Below are positions 38,244-48,630 of a stretch of DNA of 64,000 nt, piece after piece. This stretch comes from Acaryochloris sp. IP29b_bin.148. GTDB lineage: Bacteria; Cyanobacteriota; Cyanobacteriia; Thermosynechococcales; Thermosynechococcaceae. The stretch is from assembly GCF_028285565.1 (NCBI RefSeq), contig NZ_JANQOY010000080.1, positions 1 through 64,000 of the forward strand, in the 5' to 3' direction. Made by a program: the position numbers and the translations under genes. Numbering within the stretch: the stretch's first letter is position 1; each line of letters begins with the position of its first letter. The notes beneath the pieces are model-generated. The model was not told where the DNA came from. It made no database searches and saw only the letters and a program-made list of their open reading frames with translations.

Positions 38244-39116
38244 CTAAACCATGGCCACCACTTGCTCAATCATTCGCTGGGCCTGAGATGCATAGCCCCC
38301 CCCAAATAGGTTGAAGTGATTGAGGATGTGATACAGGTTATAGAGAATTTTGCGCTGTTGATAGCCCTCGGCTAAGGGCCAAGTCTCTTGATAACCTTGA
38401 TAAAAGGCTGGCGGAAAGCCGCCAAATAATTCTGTCATAGCAATGTCCACTTCTCGATCGCCATAATACGTCGCTGGATCGAGAATAATAGGTTCACCTG
38501 CCTGACTAAAGGCTGCATTGCCTGACCAAAGATCACCATGCACTAGGGATGAGGTAACCGGGTGAGCTAACAAAGCAGGGCTTTGATCCAAAAGCACGTC
38601 TCCCTGACGAAAATGGCCACCGTTCCGCTGGGCGAGCTGAAGTTGATAATGAATCCGATGTTCGGTAAAAAATTCTCCCCAGTTTGAGGTCCACGGATTG
38701 CGTTGTGGGGTATCGCCAATCGTATTGTTTTGGTGCCAGCCAAAGCCCTGATCGTGAGCTTGGCGGTGCATTGCTGCCAGTTGTTGTCCCATGGCAAACC
38801 AGGCCTGCGTGTCACCATGGCCGAAGGGAATCCATTCCAGGATGATGTAACTTTGCCCTGCGGCTGTTCCCCAACTCAGCGGTTTGGGTACCCGAATGCT
38901 CTGGGAAGCATGCATTTCCTTCAGACCTGCTGCTTCCGCTTCAAACATGGCCACTTTGCTGGCCTGATTCAGCTTGACGAAATAGGAGTGCTGACTGTCG
39001 CTGATCTGATAGGCCTGGTTGATGCTGCCGCCCCCAACAGACTTGCGATCGCAAACAACAAACTCTCGTCCCTGAACTTGACTGATATTGCGTTGAATCT
39101 CTATCCAGACTGACAT
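38244..39116 (-). CDS. fructosamine kinase family protein
   Basis: GGSINQAYQI, YFVKLN, LVHGDLWSGNAAF. ATG at 39116 preferred. Confidence 0.88.
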   Translation of the reverse strand: MSVWIEIQRNISQVQGREFVVCDRKSVGGGSINQAYQISDSQHSYFVKLNQASKVAMFEAEAAGLKEMHASQSIRVPKPLSWGTAAGQSYIILEWIPFGHGDTQAWFAMGQQLAAMHRQAHDQGFGWHQNNTIGDTPQRNPWTSNWGEFFTEHRIHYQLQLAQRNGGHFRQGDVLLDQSPALLAHPVTSSLVHGDLWSGNAAFSQAGEPIILDPATYYGDREVDIAMTELFGGFPPAFYQGYQETWPLAEGYQQRKILYNLYHILNHFNLFGGGYASQAQRMIEQVVAMV

Positions 39117-39209
39117 GTTTCGCCTCCTCACCCTCATCAAAAAAAAAGACAACCTCAGCAGGCTGCCTTTTGGAAATGTTCGTAAATATCCTAGTCGGGG
39201 AAATCGAAA

Positions 39210-39437
39210 TTAATCGTCATAGATGCGGCACTCTGCGGCATCAGGGTTATCGTCACAATATTGCTCAAGGGAATTTTTGTCTTGATTGTTGCCACCACGC
39301 TGATGGGAAGCTTCTGCTTGCAATTCTTCAACAGCATCCCAGGCAGCCGCACATTCACCAGACGTGGCTCCGCTGGTGTCACAGGTTTCGCGAGCTGTCT
39401 CCAACTCTTTCTCGATCTTTTCTTGAATATTGCTCAT
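39210..39437 (-). CDS. CP12 domain protein (paralog 2)
   Basis: ARETCDTSGATSGECAAAWDAVEELQAE...QYCDDNPDAAECRIYDD. Confidence 0.93.
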   Translation of the reverse strand: MSNIQEKIEKELETARETCDTSGATSGECAAAWDAVEELQAEASHQRGGNNQDKNSLEQYCDDNPDAAECRIYDD

Positions 39438-39771
39438 AGGTCAGTTTTCAACCACTCTTATCTATGTGTTTATCTGAGCGAACAACAGCGTTTAATGGCT
39501 GAAGTTAAGCTGTTCTAATACGTTTCTGGCTTATGCATATTAGTGTAGCCTTAACTCAGAATAGTTGACCAAGTCTAGAAATAGGGTGCCTTTTAACACT
39601 GTTTTAGGAATGTTCTAGCAGCAACCCAGCCGGATTGAACCAAAGATGGATAACAAAATGCATTTTTTGTAAATCGAGATACACATTTTTTTACAAGGTG
39701 TAGGCTGTGCTACACCCATTTATTGAAAGCGTAGCTATACTTCATGGATATCAAAGTTAGCGGAGTCTCTC

Positions 39772-39915
39772 ATGACTACTATCTGCGACAACACAGATCA
39801 AAAAGAGTTGCTGCGTTTCTGGGTAAGAGAACTGACCCAATTGCCTCCCAACAAAGTTGATGAGATTGTAATGGCTCTGAATGAAGACGCCCCCACCCTC
39901 AATCCCATCGCATAA
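39772..39915 (+). CDS. 47-aa small ORF (below the ORF-track cutoff)
   Basis: MTTICDNTDQKELLRFWVRELTQLPPNKVDEIVMALNEDAPTLNPIA*; ggag RBS-like sequence upstream. Confidence 0.4.
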   Translation: MTTICDNTDQKELLRFWVRELTQLPPNKVDEIVMALNEDAPTLNPIA

Positions 39916-40057
39916 CCCACGAAGGGGGATTGATTATTGCAGAGTAAACCGATGGCGTTAGGTCTAATGCCATTGGTTTGTTGTTACAGTTCTCAGCCTG
40001 CGTTAGTCCATTGCTCACTCTGTTAGACTGCTGGGGTTATTTAATCGGTCTTTAGCG

Positions 40058-41146
40058 TTGGTGTCTGCGGGTAAATCCTATCGATTACTATTGGTCTCTA
40101 CACCCCTCGGCCCTCTGGGATCCGGGGTAGGAGGTGGAGTAGAGCTAACTCTTCTGAATATGCTGGATGCTCTGGCCCAGCGGGGTCATTGCATTCAGGT
40201 AGTTGCACCTCAGCAATCTCATTTACCCAACACACCAGTCATCACCGTGGCTGGCTCGCCCCAGATTCCAGCCCAAACCCAAACTCGCCAGACCCCGATT
40301 CATCTGCCTGAAAACTCAGTTCTAGCCAATATGTGGTGGCAGGTGATGACCCTACAATCCGAGTTTGATCTGATTATCAACTTTGCCTACGATTGGCTGC
40401 CCCTGTACCTAACGCCTTTTTTAGACACCCCCGTTGCCCATCTAATCAGTATGGGGTCGCTTTCGGACGCGATGGATCAAATTATTGGTCAAATAGCGGA
40501 GCAGTTCCCCCATACAATTGGTGTCCATACTCAAGCCCAGGCCAATACCTTTCCCTTTGCCCAGCACTGTCATCCTGTCGGCAACGGTTTCAATTTAGAT
40601 CGCTACCAATTCACCCCTACCCCCAAAGACTACTTATGCTGGTTGGGGCGGGTTGCTCCCGAGAAAGCCTTGGAAGATGCGGTCACTGCCATCGATCAAA
40701 CGGGGCAAGCTCTCAAAATTATGGGCCATATTCAAGATCAGGCCTATTTTGACCAAATTCAGGCTCAGTTCCCCCAGGCCAATATCGACTATCTAGGGTT
40801 TCTGGATACCGCAGCCATGCAAGCAGTCTTACGCTATAGCCGAGGGTTGCTCGTAACGCCTCGCTGGGTAGAAGCCTTTGGCAATGTTGTGATTGAAGCC
40901 CTGGCCTGCGGTGTTCCCGTGATTGCCTACCATCGGGGCGGTCCCGCCGAAATTGTGCAGCCAGGACAAACAGGCTGGCTGGTGGAACCCGATAGCGTCG
41001 CTGGCCTAGTAGAGGCCATTCACAAGCTGCCCGAGATCGATCGACAGACCTGTCGCCAGCAGGCCGAGCAGGAGTATTCTCTGACGGCCTTTGCTCAGCG
41101 TTTAGAGCAGTGGTTTGCTAAAATCCTGTCTCAACCCAGTACATAA
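40058..41146 (+). CDS. family 4-type glycosyltransferase
   Basis: CWLGRVAPEKALEDAV; EAFGNVVIEALACGVPVIAYHRGGPAEIV. Confidence 0.9.
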   Translation: MVSAGKSYRLLLVSTPLGPLGSGVGGGVELTLLNMLDALAQRGHCIQVVAPQQSHLPNTPVITVAGSPQIPAQTQTRQTPIHLPENSVLANMWWQVMTLQSEFDLIINFAYDWLPLYLTPFLDTPVAHLISMGSLSDAMDQIIGQIAEQFPHTIGVHTQAQANTFPFAQHCHPVGNGFNLDRYQFTPTPKDYLCWLGRVAPEKALEDAVTAIDQTGQALKIMGHIQDQAYFDQIQAQFPQANIDYLGFLDTAAMQAVLRYSRGLLVTPRWVEAFGNVVIEALACGVPVIAYHRGGPAEIVQPGQTGWLVEPDSVAGLVEAIHKLPEIDRQTCRQQAEQEYSLTAFAQRLEQWFAKILSQPST

Positions 41147-41150
41147 ATCC

Positions 41151-42044
41151 ATGCAAGTCTGTCAGCTCCCTCCTTTTTTGCAGCCAGGCGATCACCTTTG
41201 GGTGACGCTGCCCAGTGGCACCCTCCGAGAGCGGCAGGATTTTGATCAGGGAGTTGCGGTATTGCGATCGCAACACTACACCATCCACCTGTCTCCAAAC
41301 ATCACCGCCCAGTGGGGCTATCTCGCCGGAACGGATCCTCAGCGCAGGCAAGCTCTGCTCGACGGCCTCAAAGGCAATTACTCCGGCATTTTTTGTGGGC
41401 GAGGCGGCTATGGCGGCGCTCGACTGTTAGAAGATTGGCAATGGCCTCCCACCCCTGCCAAATGGCTGGTGGGATTTTCCGATGTCACGGCTCTCCTCTG
41501 GGGACTCGCTACCCAGGGAATCGCCAGTGTTCACGGCCCAGTGATGACCACCTTGGCCCAGGAACCCGACTGGTCGCAGCAGCGACTGTTTGATTGGCTC
41601 GCCGGTCGTCCCATACCCGCCCTCACAGGCAAAGGCTGGGGCCAGGGCAAAGCAACCGGCATCTTATTACCCGGCAATTTAACGGTAGCGACTCATATCT
41701 TAGGAACATCTCTCTGCCCGCAGCTCGATCAGGTAATCTTAGCCTTAGAAGATGTGGGAGAAGCCCCCTATCGGCTGGATCGGATGCTGACCCAATGGCG
41801 CATGAGTGGGGTATTTAAGCAGGTAAAGGGCATTGCCCTCGGACGCTTTAGTGATTGCAAAGCCCCTGCCGGGGTGCCTAGCTTAACGGTGGAAGAGGTG
41901 CTGCAAGATCGCTTGGGGGATTTAGGTATCCCGATTGTGTCAGCGTTACCCTTTGGTCATGGTGCGCCCAACGCAGCCTTACCCGTGGGTGTCCCTGCCC
42001 AGTTAGATGGCGATCAGGGGATATTGACCGTTGGCGCTCCCTAG
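41151..42044 (+). CDS. LD-carboxypeptidase (peptidase S66)
   Basis: IFCGRGGYGGARLLEDW, LVGFSDVTALLWGL, PFGHGAPNAALPVG. ATG at 41151 preferred. Confidence 0.9.
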   Translation: MQVCQLPPFLQPGDHLWVTLPSGTLRERQDFDQGVAVLRSQHYTIHLSPNITAQWGYLAGTDPQRRQALLDGLKGNYSGIFCGRGGYGGARLLEDWQWPPTPAKWLVGFSDVTALLWGLATQGIASVHGPVMTTLAQEPDWSQQRLFDWLAGRPIPALTGKGWGQGKATGILLPGNLTVATHILGTSLCPQLDQVILALEDVGEAPYRLDRMLTQWRMSGVFKQVKGIALGRFSDCKAPAGVPSLTVEEVLQDRLGDLGIPIVSALPFGHGAPNAALPVGVPAQLDGDQGILTVGAP

Positions 42045-42103
42045 AGTTCAGTCCTCTAATCCGTACGCTATCGTAAAAGGTAGAGACCATAGAGACCCTA
42101 GGC

Positions 42104-42922
42104 ATGAACGAGCTGAGGCAGGCACTGGAATTAGCGACGGAAGAAGAATTACAAGATCTGACAGATTTGCTATTTCGGCGTCGATATAATCCCCTCGATT
42201 ATCTGCGAGAACCCACCCCAGGTCAGGTCCAAGCGGCCAGTCGCCAAGATTGGTTGGAGGCCATCGAAAATCGCTTTCGGTTTGTGGCTGCCGACGGATT
42301 TACAGTCTTGAAAGGTCAAACGGAAACCTTGAGCTATCGCCAAGTCCTGGTGCAAGTCAGCCGCCATTTAAAGATTAAATATTCCCCAACCCTATCCACT
42401 ACCGATTTAGAAGCTGAGATCTACTTACATCTGATCAAGGAAGCTTGGCAAAAATTACCAGAAACCCAAAAGGAGCAGCTGCAACAGCGGATCCAAAAGG
42501 CTTTGGCTGAGGCTCCTGGGACGCCCTTACCCGTCAATTGCCAAACGGATTTTCGGCGATGGCTGCTGGAAGGAAGCAGCGCTTTAGCCGTATCATCAGT
42601 GTTGCGCCCCTTGCTGTTAAAGCAACTGGCGCGGCAATTTGCGGCTCAGATGGCAGTGTATCAAGTGGCTCGACAAGCAGCCCCCCAACTCGAAGGACAA
42701 ATCGCTGTGCAAGCAGCACGACGCGGTATGGCTTGGAATGCAGCTCGATATGGCGTGATGCGCGGGGCGTTAACGGTGGTGAGTTCAGCCCTGTGGGTTG
42801 GCTTATTTGCAGACCTGGGTTGGCGTGCGATCGCAACCAACTACGGGCGCGTCATTCCGGTGATCTTTACCCTGGCCCAAATTCGCCTGATTCGGGGGGA
42901 CGCGTCTTGGCAGTCTGTTTGA
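42104..42922 (+). CDS. YaaW family (UPF0174-like) protein
   Basis: MNELRQALELATEEELQDLTDLLFRRRYNPLDYL. Confidence 0.65.
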   Translation: MNELRQALELATEEELQDLTDLLFRRRYNPLDYLREPTPGQVQAASRQDWLEAIENRFRFVAADGFTVLKGQTETLSYRQVLVQVSRHLKIKYSPTLSTTDLEAEIYLHLIKEAWQKLPETQKEQLQQRIQKALAEAPGTPLPVNCQTDFRRWLLEGSSALAVSSVLRPLLLKQLARQFAAQMAVYQVARQAAPQLEGQIAVQAARRGMAWNAARYGVMRGALTVVSSALWVGLFADLGWRAIATNYGRVIPVIFTLAQIRLIRGDASWQSV

Positions 42923-42934
42923 GTATGATTCGAA

Positions 42935-43657
42935 ATGTCCACTAATCCCCATTCTTGGTTTGCTCCCTCTCACTTCATTATGTTGGCCTTACTGGGCAGC
43001 TTTGGGTTAACCCATAGCGGCTTGGCCTCCCTGCGCATGGCCGCAGAGAAAAAGTTAGGAGCCCGACTCTATCGCGTGATTTTTGCCTTAGCGAGTATCA
43101 CTGCAGCCGTGATTGTAATCGGCTATTTTCTCAAGCATCGTTACGATGGGGTGCTGCTCTGGCAGCTACAGGGCACCCCTGGCTTGAAAAGCTTGGTTTG
43201 GGCTTTGTCAGCAATTTCCTTTATTTTTCTCTATCCCGCTACGTTTAACCTGCTCGAAATTGCGGCGATCCAAAAGCCCCAGGTCCATCTCTACGAAACG
43301 GGCATTATTCGCATCTGTCGCCATCCCCAAATGGTAGGCCAGGTGATTTGGTGCATCGCTCATTTGCTCTGGGTCGGCACCTCCTTTACCCTAGCCACCT
43401 GTTTGGGATTGATTGGCTATCATCTCTTTGGAGTTTGGCATGGCGATCAGCGCTTAGCCAAACGCTATGGAGAGGCCTTTGCCGCGGTCAAGGCCCGCAC
43501 CTCCATCGTTCCGTTTCTGGCCATTGCCCAAGGCAAACAGACCTTCCAGCTTCAAGAGTTTTTAAAGCCTGCCTATGTCGGGGTGGCTGGCTTTGTTTGG
43601 CTATTTTGGATTGCTCATCCCTTAATGATGCGTGCAGCATTCAACGTTCGCTGGTAG
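42935..43657 (+). CDS. NnrU family membrane protein (possible zeta-carotene isomerase homolog)
   Basis: GLTHSGLASLRMAAEKKLGARLYR...GIIRICRHPQMVGQVIWCIAHLLW. Confidence 0.75.
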   Translation: MSTNPHSWFAPSHFIMLALLGSFGLTHSGLASLRMAAEKKLGARLYRVIFALASITAAVIVIGYFLKHRYDGVLLWQLQGTPGLKSLVWALSAISFIFLYPATFNLLEIAAIQKPQVHLYETGIIRICRHPQMVGQVIWCIAHLLWVGTSFTLATCLGLIGYHLFGVWHGDQRLAKRYGEAFAAVKARTSIVPFLAIAQGKQTFQLQEFLKPAYVGVAGFVWLFWIAHPLMMRAAFNVRW

Positions 43658-43686
43658 CATGATCCCAGTCGTTCAAATCATCTTTC

Positions 43687-44043
43687 TTGAGCATGCTGCC
43701 TGCGACTAATACCCAGACTTTTAATCCAGACGTTTTGCAATCTAAAACGCCCGTTCTAGTTAGTTTTTGGGCACCTTGGTGTGGAGTCTGTCGTTGGGTG
43801 GAGCCGATGCTGATCCAGGTCCAAGCAGATTACGATTCGGCACTCAAAATTGTCACCATCAATGCCGACGAAAATTTTCCTATTGCTAGCCAATATCGAC
43901 TGACGAATATTCCGAGCTTGCTGCTATTCCAGCAGGGCCGTCTAGTTCACCGAATTGACCAATTTTGCGATCGCACCGAGGCATTGAACTTGTTAGAGGC
44001 AGCTTTCAATCAGGTTGTTCCATCGCTATTGCCTGCGGGGTAA
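43687..44043 (+). CDS. thioredoxin-family protein with WCGVC active site
   Basis: VLVSFWAPWCGVCRWVEPML...YRLTNIPSLLLFQQGR. Confidence 0.9.
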   Translation: MSMLPATNTQTFNPDVLQSKTPVLVSFWAPWCGVCRWVEPMLIQVQADYDSALKIVTINADENFPIASQYRLTNIPSLLLFQQGRLVHRIDQFCDRTEALNLLEAAFNQVVPSLLPAG

Positions 44044-44227
44044 CCTAACTTTACATCTCTAAGCATTCAGATGTCGAGTTCGTAATAATACCTCAAACAG
44101 TGTTTGGGTATAAGATTCGATTGGTTAATCTTAAGATTTGCGGGTCGAGGAAGGGCCTGATATTGTGTAACAATGTAAATTGTTTTACAAACTGTAAAGT
44201 TTTTTTGTATCGACAACAGCGTCAACG

Positions 44228-46291
44228 ATGGATTCGTTATATCAATTTGCTTGGCTTATCCCTGTATTGCCACTCGGCGGTGCATTTCTCGTGGGTTTGG
44301 GGTTAATTTCCTATAACAAACAAACCAACGCCCTCCGTCAACTCAATGCGGCCTTTATTGTGTCCTTGATGGGAGCGGCGATGGTCCTCTCCTTCTCCAT
44401 CTTATGGAGTCAGATTCAAGGCCATGACCCTTATCTGATGACCTTTGAATGGGCCTCAGCAGGAGCGTTTCACCTGACGATGGGTTATACCATCGATCAC
44501 TTGACCTCTCTGATGTTAGTGGTGGTAACGACGGTTGCCTTCCTGGTGATGATTTATACCGATGGGTACATGGCTCATGACCCCGGTTATGTAAGGTTTT
44601 ATGCATATTTAAGTCTATTTAGCTTCTCCATGTTGGGGCTCGTGGTTAGCCCAAACTTGGTACAAATTTATATTTTCTGGGAATTGGTAGGGATGTGTTC
44701 CTACCTGCTGGTGGGATTTTGGTATGACCGCAAGCCCGCCGCCAACGCCTGTCAAAAAGCATTTGTAACGAACCGAGTCGGTGACTTTGGGTTACTGCTC
44801 GGCATCTTAGGCCTGTACTGGGCCACCAATAGTTTTGAATTCGACATTATGGGAGAGCGGTTGCAGTCCCTTGTGTCGACCGGTGAACTCAGCGGAGTGG
44901 TGGCTGCCATCTTCGCTATTTTGGTGTTTATGGGACCCATGGCTAAGTCAGCCCAGTTCCCTCTCCATGTGTGGCTACCGGAAGCCATGGAAGGTCCGAC
45001 TCCCATTTCTGCCCTAATTCACGCAGCGACCATGGTTGCCGCTGGTGTTTTCCTCGTGGCTCGGATGTTCCCCGTGTTCTCGGGCATCCCCACTGCCATG
45101 CAATTTATTGCCTGGACGGGCGCGATTACCGCCTTCTTAGGGGCTACGATTGCGGTGACTCAAAACGATATCAAGAAAGGTCTGGCCTACTCCACCATCT
45201 CTCAGTTGGGCTATATGGTGATGGCCATGGGCATCGGGGCCTACTCTGCAGGTCTATTTCACCTGATGACCCATGCCTACTTTAAAGCCATGCTGTTTCT
45301 CGGCTCTGGCTCCGTCATCCACGGCATGGAAGCCGTCGTCGGCCATAATCCTGCGCTGGCTCAAGATATGCGTTTGATGGGGGGCCTGCGCAAGTACATG
45401 CCCTATACCGGCATTACCTTTTTAATCGGTTGCCTAGCCATTTGCGGTATTCCGCCTTTTGCGGGGTTCTGGTCCAAAGACGAGATTCTCAGCTCTGCTT
45501 TTGCAGCCAATCCAGCCTTGTGGTTGGTGGGCTGGCTAACCGCGGGTCTAACCGCCTTCTATATGTTCCGGATGTATTTCTCCACCTTTGAAGGAGACTT
45601 CCGAGGCAATATCAATGCCTTACGTGAACAGATTGATGGCAAATCTCCGGCCCTCAACTTTGGCCCCGGTGCTATGGATCCCCGCGAATTGACTATGGTT
45701 GCCGAGCAAGAGGCTCATCACCATGACGATCACCACCATGCGGATGAACCCCATGAATCTCCAATTACCATGACCCTGCCATTGATGGTGTTGGCATTGC
45801 CCTCCATTGCCATCGGTTTGTTGGGCATGCCCTTTAATAACCGATTTGAAGCCTTTATTTATGCTCCCGGCGAAGCCAACGCGGCCCTAGAAGCAGCGGC
45901 TGAGTTTGAATGGTCCGAGTTTTTGTTGATGGCTGGAAATTCCGTCGGTATTGCTTTAATCGGCATTACTCTGGCCTCGCTGATGTACCGGACTCGGCAA
46001 GTGGATCCGGCTGCGATCGCAAATCGGTTCCCCTCCTTGTATGAGTTCTCCCTCAACAAGTGGTTTATTGATGACCTCTATGAGCGCACCATCATCAAGG
46101 GTTGTCGCCGGATTGCTCGTCAGGTTCTAGAGGTTGACTTCAAAGTTGTGGATGGCATCGTTAACTTCGCTGGGTTCCTCGCCGTATTGACTGGAGAAGG
46201 GCTGAAGTACTTAGAAAGTGGCCGTATCCAGTTCTACCTGTTCATCATCTTTATGGCAGTCTTGGGGATCTCGATTGCCACGGTCATCTAA
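44228..46291 (+). CDS. ndhF: NAD(P)H-quinone oxidoreductase subunit 5 (NdhF, F1 type)
   Basis: YQFAWLIPVLPLGGAFLVGLGLIS; WELVGMCSYLLVGFWYDRKPAANACQKAFVTNRVGDFG. Confidence 0.95.
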   Translation: MDSLYQFAWLIPVLPLGGAFLVGLGLISYNKQTNALRQLNAAFIVSLMGAAMVLSFSILWSQIQGHDPYLMTFEWASAGAFHLTMGYTIDHLTSLMLVVVTTVAFLVMIYTDGYMAHDPGYVRFYAYLSLFSFSMLGLVVSPNLVQIYIFWELVGMCSYLLVGFWYDRKPAANACQKAFVTNRVGDFGLLLGILGLYWATNSFEFDIMGERLQSLVSTGELSGVVAAIFAILVFMGPMAKSAQFPLHVWLPEAMEGPTPISALIHAATMVAAGVFLVARMFPVFSGIPTAMQFIAWTGAITAFLGATIAVTQNDIKKGLAYSTISQLGYMVMAMGIGAYSAGLFHLMTHAYFKAMLFLGSGSVIHGMEAVVGHNPALAQDMRLMGGLRKYMPYTGITFLIGCLAICGIPPFAGFWSKDEILSSAFAANPALWLVGWLTAGLTAFYMFRMYFSTFEGDFRGNINALREQIDGKSPALNFGPGAMDPRELTMVAEQEAHHHDDHHHADEPHESPITMTLPLMVLALPSIAIGLLGMPFNNRFEAFIYAPGEANAALEAAAEFEWSEFLLMAGNSVGIALIGITLASLMYRTRQVDPAAIANRFPSLYEFSLNKWFIDDLYERTIIKGCRRIARQVLEVDFKVVDGIVNFAGFLAVLTGEGLKYLESGRIQFYLFIIFMAVLGISIATVI

Positions 46292-46347
46292 CGTCTTTTC
46301 CTGCCTTCCTCGTCGTTGCTCAATCCGTTGAATAGAGATAGCGGTTC

Positions 46348-47952
46348 ATGAATCCAGATACATTTCCTTGGCTGTCAACCCTGATTTTCTTCCCAATTGT
46401 GGCCACCGTCGCCCTGCCCTTTATTCCGGACCCAAAGGGTAAAGGTGATCCCATTCGCTGGTATGCACTGGTGATTGGCCTGATTGATTTTGTGTTATTG
46501 ATCTACGCCTTTTACACCCAGTACGACTTTGCCGAGTCTGGGCTACAAATGGTAGAGCGATATGACTGGCTTCCCCAACTCGGGGTGCAATGGTCTGTGG
46601 GGGCAGACGGCTTATCCATGCCCCTGATCTTGCTTACAGGATTTATCACCTCTTTGGCGATCCTGGCCTCTTGGCCTGTTACCTACAAGCCCAGACTCTT
46701 CTATTTCTTGATTCTGGCGATGTACGGCGGTCAAATTGCGGTGTTTGCCGTCCAAGATTTGCTGGTCTTTTTCTTAGTCTGGGAATTGGAATTAGTGCCG
46801 GTGTATCTGTTGCTCTCCATTTGGGGTGGCTACAAACGGCTTTATGCAGCGACGAAATTTATTCTCTATACCGCCATCAGCTCCCTATTTATTCTGGTGG
46901 CAGCCCTGGCAATGGCCTTCTTTGGCCCCGACCTTACCTTTGACCTGCAGTCGCTAGCAGCAAAAGATTATCCGTTAACCTTCCAGCTGCTGTGTTACAC
47001 AGGCTTTCTGGTGGCCTTCGCGGTTAAGTTGCCCATCGTGCCCCTGCATACCTGGTTACCGGATGCCCACGGCGAAGCTACAGCCCCGGTCCATATGCTG
47101 TTGGCCGGAATTCTATTAAAGATGGGTGGCTATGCCTTAATTCGCATGAATGTGGAACTGCTCCCTGACGCCCATGCCTATTTTGCCCCTGCGCTAATTA
47201 TTCTGGGTGTTGTCAATATTATTTACGCCGCCCTCACCTCCTTTGCCCAGCGCAATCTCAAACGCAAAATTGCCTATTCATCTATTTCCCATATGGGATT
47301 TGTCCTAATCGGAATTGCTTCCTTTACGGATTTAGGAATGAGCGGTGCCGTTTTGCAGATGGTCTCTCATGGCCTGATTGGTGCCAGTCTCTTCTTCTTA
47401 GTGGGAGCCACCTACGATCGCACCCACACTTTGATTCTGGAAGAGATGGGAGGCGTAGCCCAGAGCATGCCTAAAATCTTTGCCATGTTCACCACCTGTT
47501 CGATGGCGTCTTTAGCTCTACCTGGGATGAGCGGTTTTGTCGCTGAGCTAATGGTGTTTGTGGGACTAGCCACCAGCGATGCCTATAGCCTCACCTTCCG
47601 CGTACCGGTGGTAATTTTGGCAGGCATTGGCGTGATTCTGACGCCGATTTATCTGCTATCCATGCTGCGGGAAATCTTCTATGGACCTGAGAACAAAGAA
47701 CTCACGTCCCACGAGAAACTAGTCGATGCCGAACCTCGGGAGATCTTCGTGATTGCCTGTTTGCTGGTTCCTATTATTGGTATTGGTCTCTATCCCAAAA
47801 TCATTACTCAGATTTACGATGCCAAGACGACTCAGTTGGTCGCCTATATTCGTCCCTCTGTGCCTTCTATCGCCATGCGAGAAGCCGCAACAGTCGCCTC
47901 TGTCTCCGATGTTGAGCTAGACAGTCCTTACCAAGCTCCTGCAATCAAGTAG
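46348..47952 (+). CDS. ndhD: NAD(P)H-quinone oxidoreductase subunit 4 (NdhD, D1 type)
   Basis: [71 protein letters not shown]. Confidence 0.95.
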   Translation: MNPDTFPWLSTLIFFPIVATVALPFIPDPKGKGDPIRWYALVIGLIDFVLLIYAFYTQYDFAESGLQMVERYDWLPQLGVQWSVGADGLSMPLILLTGFITSLAILASWPVTYKPRLFYFLILAMYGGQIAVFAVQDLLVFFLVWELELVPVYLLLSIWGGYKRLYAATKFILYTAISSLFILVAALAMAFFGPDLTFDLQSLAAKDYPLTFQLLCYTGFLVAFAVKLPIVPLHTWLPDAHGEATAPVHMLLAGILLKMGGYALIRMNVELLPDAHAYFAPALIILGVVNIIYAALTSFAQRNLKRKIAYSSISHMGFVLIGIASFTDLGMSGAVLQMVSHGLIGASLFFLVGATYDRTHTLILEEMGGVAQSMPKIFAMFTTCSMASLALPGMSGFVAELMVFVGLATSDAYSLTFRVPVVILAGIGVILTPIYLLSMLREIFYGPENKELTSHEKLVDAEPREIFVIACLLVPIIGIGLYPKIITQIYDAKTTQLVAYIRPSVPSIAMREAATVASVSDVELDSPYQAPAIK

Positions 47953-47987
47953 GTCATACCTCCATCGAATTGAATAGGTAACAGAAT

Positions 47988-48025
47988 CCCCACGCTGAAA
48001 CTCTCTGCGTGGGGTTGGTCTTTTT
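47988..48025 (+). terminator. intrinsic terminator after ndhD
   Basis: CCCCACGC-(11 nt)-GCGTGGGG followed by ttggtcttttt. Confidence 0.8.
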
Positions 48026-48630
48026 GTAGTTCTGAATCTATCCCCAAGTCTGCGAAATTTTGGACTTTTGCTAACAAGAGCAGCCCAGACAATAAGCTCT
48101 ATTCATAACATGCTGATACATAAACTAAAGTAAGGGTTTCGAACAGTACAGAATAATTTGCGAACCATCGATAAATATTGCGAGTCAACTTCAGCGATAT
48201 CTAAATAATCAGCTCATTTATACTACTGATATCCCAAAAGAATCTTAAGATCTGCGATTTATAAAAACCTCAGAATTCAAGATTGATAGAAAGTTAAACA
48301 AAAAGAGCTTTATTGAATTACGTAATTCTACTGCACTCTTTAGTTTTCTAAATCAGCTATAAAAGGTATAGATATGGCTTCTCAGAAATAATAAAGCAAG
48401 AACTTAGCCTGCTTGATCACTGATTTTGCTGAGTTTTTACACAAATCAAATAATTGATATCGTGATATTCGCATAATCTGATTATTCACAAAAAATCAGG
48501 TGCGACCCATATTAATAAATCAACAGACTTTCGCAGTGATTTATTAACAGATTTTTTCGTGCAACGGTTTTCAGCTACTAATCGGTGTGGCGGGCCAACC
48601 GTTGTTTAAAAGTGTGTTCCCTCTTCCTTT

